Of a stretch of 17,862 bases of DNA, positions 14,184-17,862 are shown piece after piece. Within the stretch, counting starts at the first letter, position 1. Each line of letters begins with the position of its first letter. Source of the DNA: an uncultured Collinsella sp. (GTDB lineage Bacteria; Actinomycetota; Coriobacteriia; Coriobacteriales; Coriobacteriaceae). Both the position numbers and the translations under genes were made by a program. A model generated the notes under the pieces. That model was not told the origin of the DNA and searched no databases. It saw nothing but the letters and a program-made list of their open reading frames with translations. The stretch spans positions 1 to 17,862 of the forward strand of contig CABSMV010000025.1 in NCBI GenBank assembly GCA_902478935.1. Direction: 5' to 3'.

Positions 14184-14210
14184 GTGGCAAAGGGACTGCC
14201 CCTTTGTCAC
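14184..14210. repeat. Short palindrome GTGGCAAAGGG-ACTGC-CCCTTTGTCAC after the ABC exporter
   Basis: Arms 14184-14194 and 14200-14210 form an 11-base stem with one G-T wobble and a five-base loop. The element ends one base from the exporter's stop codon. There is no T run. It is unrelated in sequence to the GGGGACGTTCTT family, so it is a second kind of intergenic palindrome in this window. It may stabilise or end the exporter transcript, or be a dispersed repeat. I recall very similar sequences as common in Collinsella genomes, but this is memory only. Confidence 0.75.
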
Positions 14211-14211
14211 A

Positions 14212-17200
14212 TTATTCGGAGCGCAGGGCCTCCACGGGATCCTTCCTGGACGCGCTACGGGCCGGCAGCAGGCCAGCGACAACCGTCAGTAGCACCGAAA
14301 TTGCAATGAGCACCAGCGCATCCTGCACGGGCAGGCTCATCAGATTGGGTACCTGTTTGGCAGTAAGCGCCCAGGCATTAACCGGAAAGCTCACGGCCAC
14401 CACGACGACAACAGCAAAGACGCCGGCAATGAGGCCCTCGATAAAGGTCTCGGCATTGAATACGTTGGCCACGTTACGCTTCGACGCGCCGATCGCACGC
14501 AGGATGCCAATCTCCTTTTTGCGTTCCAGCACGCTGATGTAGGTGATGATGCCGATCATGATGGAGCTCACCACCAGGCTGATACTCACGAATGCGATGA
14601 GCACCAAGCTGATGGTGTTCACGATGTCGGTCACCGAGCCCATGATGATGCCCATGTAGTCGGTGTATGAGATTGCCTGTTCATCGTGGCCAGAGGCTTT
14701 GACCTGCTTGTTGTACGCGTCGATGTGATCGAGTACGCGCTCCTTGGCCTCAAAGTCGCGCGGGAAAATCTTAACCGAGATGGGGTCTGCCTCATCCGCA
14801 TAGCCCAACGTGGTCAGATTGTTGTCGTAGGTGAGCTTCGAAGCCTTGGCATAGCTCATCATGAGCGAACTCAGGTCCTCGGCGTCCATGTTGAAATGGA
14901 TGGCACGAGCAAAGGCGCTCGCATCCACGTGCATGGCGCTCGTCAGGTTGGCAAAACTCGAAGACATCTGCGTCGCCATCTGGTCCATAAGCCCCGCTGC
15001 GCCCGCCTTGAGCTGGGACGATACCGTCGACGCTATCTGCTCGCTGATTGCCTTCATCACCTGATCCATAGCCTGCTGCAGATACGGAGCCAGCTGCTTT
15101 TGCACATAGTCGGTCATCGCCTGTTGCAGGCGCTCAGCCAGGGCATCGCCGCCGAGCGCCTTCAATTGAGCCAGGCATTGCTGGGCTGCGGCATCATGCT
15201 CAAGATACGTCGAGAATGCGGCAGCGAGCTTTGACGCGTCTTTAAGATCTTCGGGCGACAGCGCCTTAAACTGATCAGACTGCAAAAAGCCCTCAAACAG
15301 CTGGTTGGCTAGTGCTCCCACCTGCTGCATTTGCTCGGGCGTGAGTTCCAGACCGTCAAAGATACCCGAGAAATCTGGGGTTGGCGCTTTTGCCATGATG
15401 TCGCTGAAGTCGATGTCCTTGCCAACGCCCGAAAGGTCAATGTCCAGCCCCGACAGATCGATGCCAGAAAGGTCCATACCGCCGGCCGCACCCGAGAGTG
15501 CAGACGCATCAAACGAGAACGCGCTCTTGAGCGCCGCCTCGTCCACGCTGAACATGCTGCTCAGATCCACGCCTTGTTTGGCCTCGCCTTGCAGTTCGTC
15601 GAAGGTTTTGCCCGTAAAGACATCCATCTCGGAGTGAGCAAGCTGCTCCTGCACAATCTGCGAATTTGCGGCGCGTTCCATAAGCTGACGAGTCAGTGCA
15701 TGCGTATAGGCAATGCCCGGGGTCAATGCGCTCGCGTTGGCCGTCTCGTTAGGTCGCACCACGCCCACAATGTGCACGTCGATACCGTCGGCAACCTTGG
15801 CGGCCATAAAGTCGGCATCACCAGACATGTCGGTCCATATGCCGGTCTCTTCGTTTTTGCGATATGCATCGGCCGGCGACAGCACCTTAAACGTCGTGGA
15901 CAGCGCATCGTCGTAGGTAAAGTCGGTGCCGGTCTCGGGCGTTTCGACCCCACCGTCAGCCGTCATAGCGCTGTTTACCAGATCGTTGAGCTCATTGATA
16001 TCCAGCGCACCGATGCTGTAGAGCGTGTAGTCGCCCACCGTGCCACGGCTCGAAAGCACCATCACGGCTTCGTTAGCAGACGTAGGCCAATGCCCCGCCA
16101 CGACATCGTACTGGCTGTCGAGCAGGCTCTGGTCGTCGATCATCTCGTTAAAGACCGAGGTTCCCATGGATTCCATGCTCACCGTTGCCGCCGAGCTCGC
16201 GCCTCCGCTCATGGCCTCGGTCATAGCGTTGGGCACCAGCCGAACAGGCTTCTCATCGCCCTTGCCGGCACGATAGACAACCGGCGATACACCGTAGCCG
16301 TACTGAATGGCGTTGACCTCTTTATCGATGCCGTCGCCACCGGCATCGAGCCATGCCTTAAAGCTTGTCATGTCGTTAGACTTAACGCTCGCAAACATAT
16401 CCTTTACGGCCGTGACCACAGGAATCTTATCGGTTCCCTTAGCCTTGCCGCCGGCACTGTCGTCGGACGAGCCCTCGTTCTTGGACATATCGTCGTCCGT
16501 GGCCCCCTGTCCGCCCATCATGGACGACAGGTCGTAATCCTGCTTGGAAATGGTGAGCGGGTAGCTCGAGAGCGTATCCTCCTCGACCTTTTTGATGTAG
16601 CCGTTTACGCCGTTGGACAGCGCCAGAATCGCCGCGATACCGATAATGCCAATCGAGCCCGCAAAGGCAGTCATGGCCGTGCGGCCCTTCTTGGTCATGA
16701 GGTTTCGGGCAGAAAGCCCCAGCGCCGTCACAAAGCTCATCGAGGTTTTGCGCGTAGGCTTTGCCTCGCGACGCGCGGCCTTGGCAGCATCGAAGGGATC
16801 GGAATCGTCGGTGATCTTGCCGTCCGCCAGATTGACGATGCGCGTGGCATATTGGTACGCCAGCTCGGGATTGTGCGTGACCATGATGACCAGGCGGTCG
16901 CGCGCCACGTCCTTGAGCAGGTCCATGACCTGTACGGATGTCGTTGAATCCAAAGCGCCGGTCGGCTCGTCGGCAAGCACAATCTCGGGATCATTAATCA
17001 GGGCGCGGGCGATGGCCACGCGTTGCATCTGCCCGCCCGAAAGCTGGCTCGGGCGCTTGTTAACGTGCTCGCCCAGGCCAACTTTCTCCAACGCCTCGCG
17101 CGCACGTTGACGGCGCTCGGCATGCCCCACACCCGTGAGCGTGAGCGCCAGCTCAACGTTTTCCAAAATGGTCTGATGCGGAATGAGGTTATAGCTTTGG

Positions 17201-17466
17201 AACACAAAGCCGATGCGGTTGTTGCGGTAGGCATCCCAATCGCGATCGTGAAAATCCTTGGTCGAAATACCGTCGATCAGCAGGTCGCCCGAGTCAAAGT
17301 GGTCGAGCCCGCCGATAACGTTGAGCATCGTAGTCTTACCCGAACCTGAGGGACCCAGAATGGCCACGAACTCGTTATCGCGAAAAGACAGGCTTACGTT
17401 GTCGAGTGCCACCTGCGTAAACGACTGCGTGACGTACCTTTTGCAAATACCTTTGAGCTCCAGCAT
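14212..17466 (-). CDS. Large MacB-like ABC exporter (ATPase and permease fused) with giant extracellular domain
   Basis: A 1084-residue membrane protein, counted from the ATG at 17466. That start is preferred to the TTG at 17475 because GGGAGAGG lies nine bases before it and overlaps the TTG. ATPase domain (1-225): Walker A GPSGSGKTT (38-46), Q-loop Gln90, signature LSGGQ (142-146), Walker B IVLADE (162-167), switch His198. Then helix 1 (~264-287), an extracellular part of about 650 residues, and three C-terminal helices with an FtsX-type permease core (~948-974, ~1009-1033, ~1048-1068; ends DPVEALRSE). The extracellular part has an acidic Ser/Gly linker (~312-345), a DLSG-type repeat run (665-683) and a long Gln/Ala-rich helical stretch (~710-850). 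Mechanistically it should use ATP to move the outer domain; the substrate (peptide, lipid or drug) is unknown. It is followed on the same strand by the Dus gene. Confidence 0.93.
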   Translation of the reverse strand: MLELKGICKRYVTQSFTQVALDNVSLSFRDNEFVAILGPSGSGKTTMLNVIGGLDHFDSGDLLIDGISTKDFHDRDWDAYRNNRIGFVFQSYNLIPHQTILENVELALTLTGVGHAERRQRAREALEKVGLGEHVNKRPSQLSGGQMQRVAIARALINDPEIVLADEPTGALDSTTSVQVMDLLKDVARDRLVIMVTHNPELAYQYATRIVNLADGKITDDSDPFDAAKAARREAKPTRKTSMSFVTALGLSARNLMTKKGRTAMTAFAGSIGIIGIAAILALSNGVNGYIKKVEEDTLSSYPLTISKQDYDLSSMMGGQGATDDDMSKNEGSSDDSAGGKAKGTDKIPVVTAVKDMFASVKSNDMTSFKAWLDAGGDGIDKEVNAIQYGYGVSPVVYRAGKGDEKPVRLVPNAMTEAMSGGASSAATVSMESMGTSVFNEMIDDQSLLDSQYDVVAGHWPTSANEAVMVLSSRGTVGDYTLYSIGALDINELNDLVNSAMTADGGVETPETGTDFTYDDALSTTFKVLSPADAYRKNEETGIWTDMSGDADFMAAKVADGIDVHIVGVVRPNETANASALTPGIAYTHALTRQLMERAANSQIVQEQLAHSEMDVFTGKTFDELQGEAKQGVDLSSMFSVDEAALKSAFSFDASALSGAAGGMDLSGIDLSGLDIDLSGVGKDIDFSDIMAKAPTPDFSGIFDGLELTPEQMQQVGALANQLFEGFLQSDQFKALSPEDLKDASKLAAAFSTYLEHDAAAQQCLAQLKALGGDALAERLQQAMTDYVQKQLAPYLQQAMDQVMKAISEQIASTVSSQLKAGAAGLMDQMATQMSSSFANLTSAMHVDASAFARAIHFNMDAEDLSSLMMSYAKASKLTYDNNLTTLGYADEADPISVKIFPRDFEAKERVLDHIDAYNKQVKASGHDEQAISYTDYMGIIMGSVTDIVNTISLVLIAFVSISLVVSSIMIGIITYISVLERKKEIGILRAIGASKRNVANVFNAETFIEGLIAGVFAVVVVVAVSFPVNAWALTAKQVPNLMSLPVQDALVLIAISVLLTVVAGLLPARSASRKDPVEALRSE

Positions 17467-17510
17467 GGACGGCAACCTCTCCCACGCGGGCGCACTTGCC
17501 CGCTCTTCCC

Positions 17511-17588
17511 CGCCGTTCGTATTCGACGCGTTTGTCCTACTCTATCCCCATTTTTTGCCGGAGCCAGTGAGGAATGTAACGAACGGCG
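17511..17588. promoter_or_regulatory. Spaced inverted repeat in the exporter's upstream region
   Basis: CGCCGTTCGT at 17511-17520 and its exact reverse complement ACGAACGGCG at 17579-17588 bracket the likely promoter region of the ABC exporter (start codon at 17466). A third partial copy ACGAACGG lies at 17596-17603. These could be paired regulator sites, but a 10-base match across 58 bases in GC-rich DNA can occur by chance. No clear -35/-10 pair was found between the arms. Confidence 0.25.
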
Positions 17589-17620
17589 CCAAAAAACGAA
17601 CGGGATGGCACCCAAAAGAA

Positions 17621-17642
17621 GAGGTCCCGAGCGGGACCTCTA
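17621..17642 (-). terminator. Rho-independent terminator for the gene at 17721
   Basis: AGAGGTCCC (17621-17629) and GGGACCTCT (17634-17642) form a nine-base-pair stem with a four-base loop. On the minus strand it is followed by TCTTCTTTT, a fair T-rich tail. It lies 78 bases after the stop of the cut minus-strand gene at 17721-17819 and separates it from the exporter. Confidence 0.8.
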
Positions 17643-17720
17643 TATGGTGGAGCTTATCTTGAAAGGTAGCGGACTACTTCGCACAGCGGCGCACGATCCT
17701 CGCTATGCTTTAGGCGTTTT

Positions 17721-17819
17721 TTACTGCTCGCTATTTGCAATCGCCTGGTCGATAAGTTTGTCGAGTGCTGCGCGCTGCTCGGCGGAGCTGATGGCTCCCA
17801 CGATTGGATCCCCTACGAT
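17721..17819 (-). CDS. Unidentified protein, last 32 codons only (cut by the library end)
   Basis: On the minus strand an open frame runs from the adapter junction at 17819 to a TAA at 17721-17723, giving a 32-residue C-terminus (ending ALDKLIDQAIANSEQ). It looks like real coding sequence: an amphipathic helix with Ala/Leu/Asp/Lys, a native-looking third-position GC bias, and a terminator 78 bases after the stop in the right direction. The family cannot be named from so few residues. The 78 bases between the stop and the terminator hold no recognisable gene; on this strand only a few codons (ending RRCAK) are open before another stop. Confidence 0.6.
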   Translation of the reverse strand: MVGDPIVGAISSAEQRAALDKLIDQAIANSEQ

Positions 17820-17862
17820 CTGTCTCTTATACACATCTGACGCTGCCGACGAACTCTAGGGT
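17820..17862. other. Nextera adapter read-through with index (artefact)
   Basis: Bases 17820-17838 (CTGTCTCTTATACACATCT) are the reverse complement of the Tn5 mosaic end. Bases 17839-17852 (GACGCTGCCGACGA) are the reverse complement of the Nextera i5-side tail. Bases 17853-17860 (ACTCTAGG) occupy the i5 index position; the reverse complement is CCTAGAGT, which I recall as index S516. The final GT begins the flow-cell primer. Translated on the plus strand this gives the well-known artefact peptide LLYTSDAADE. None of it is genomic. Confidence 0.98.

Noticed and set aside
15331..16947. 538-codon plus-strand ORF opposite the ABC exporter
   Set aside because: Shadow of the exporter gene; the composition is His/Arg/Val-rich with no motifs.
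17643..17720. Possible tRNA or tmRNA 3' end (minus strand ends in GCTCCACCA)
   Set aside because: No T-arm with a five-base-pair stem and no matching 5' acceptor half is found, and the sequence upstream on that strand reads as protein-coding.
17605..17859. Plus-strand ORF at the right end (84 codons)
   Set aside because: Its C-terminus reads LLYTSDAADEL, which is translated Nextera adapter, and it crosses a terminator hairpin; the real gene there is on the minus strand.

Overview
The window looks like a contig from a gut Coriobacteriia, most like Collinsella. This is a judgement from memory, not a search. It rests on a GC content of roughly 58-60 percent, the gene families and their style (solute-binding sensor kinases with HisKA-HATPase-receiver architecture, a MacB-like exporter with a huge extracellular domain), and intergenic palindromes built on GGGGACGTTCTT. 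Both ends are library artefact, not genome. Bases 1-15 are the end of the Tn5/Nextera mosaic end. Bases 17820-17862 are the reverse complement of the mosaic end plus the Nextera i5-side adapter and an 8-base index. The biological insert is therefore 16-17819, and the genes at both ends are cut by the library, not by evolution.

Layout. (1) 16-479 (+): C-terminal part of a membrane protein, probably an ABC-2 type permease. (2) 570-2992 (-): a small ion/nucleotide group read as K+ channel, then LOG-family phosphoribohydrolase, then a ClC-type chloride channel whose gating-glutamate position is not Glu. (3) 3061-3141: palindromic repeat with three arms. (4) 3182-6018 (+): a sensor protein joining two solute-binding domains, a membrane helix, a histidine kinase and a receiver, broken by a frameshift near 4505-4525. 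It is followed by an FMN-binding split-barrel (PNPOx-like) gene at 6059-6538 and a strong hairpin at 6567-6606. (5) 6609-9667 (-): a second solute-sensing kinase system in two parts, a lipoprotein solute-binding protein coupled by an ATGA overlap to a two-helix membrane hybrid kinase. (6) 9812-11884 (-): a MalY/PatB-type PLP C-S lyase and TrmO. (7) 12016-13140 (+): an XRE/zinc-ribbon/TipAS regulator and a glutaredoxin, followed by a second copy of the palindromic repeat. (8) 13205-17466 (-): a tRNA-dihydrouridine synthase and a very large ABC exporter, with a different small palindrome between them. (9) 17621-17819 (-): a terminator and the last 32 codons of an unidentified gene.

How the parts may work together. 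The two hybrid kinases are convergent and share the same kinase and receiver order. One carries its ligand-binding domains in the same chain; the other has a separate lipoprotein binding protein. No DNA-binding response regulator or HPt protein is visible here, so the output must lie elsewhere. TrmO and the Dus enzyme are both tRNA modification enzymes; the rest are ordinary household or stress genes.

Most noteworthy points: the frameshift in the fused sensor; the fused/split sensor pair; the GGGGACGTTCTT palindromes whose outer arms differ between loci yet stay perfectly paired; three different palindromes placed 1-2 bases after the stop codons of minus-strand genes; the three-domain XRE-zinc ribbon-TipAS regulator; and the unusual extracellular domain of the ABC exporter.
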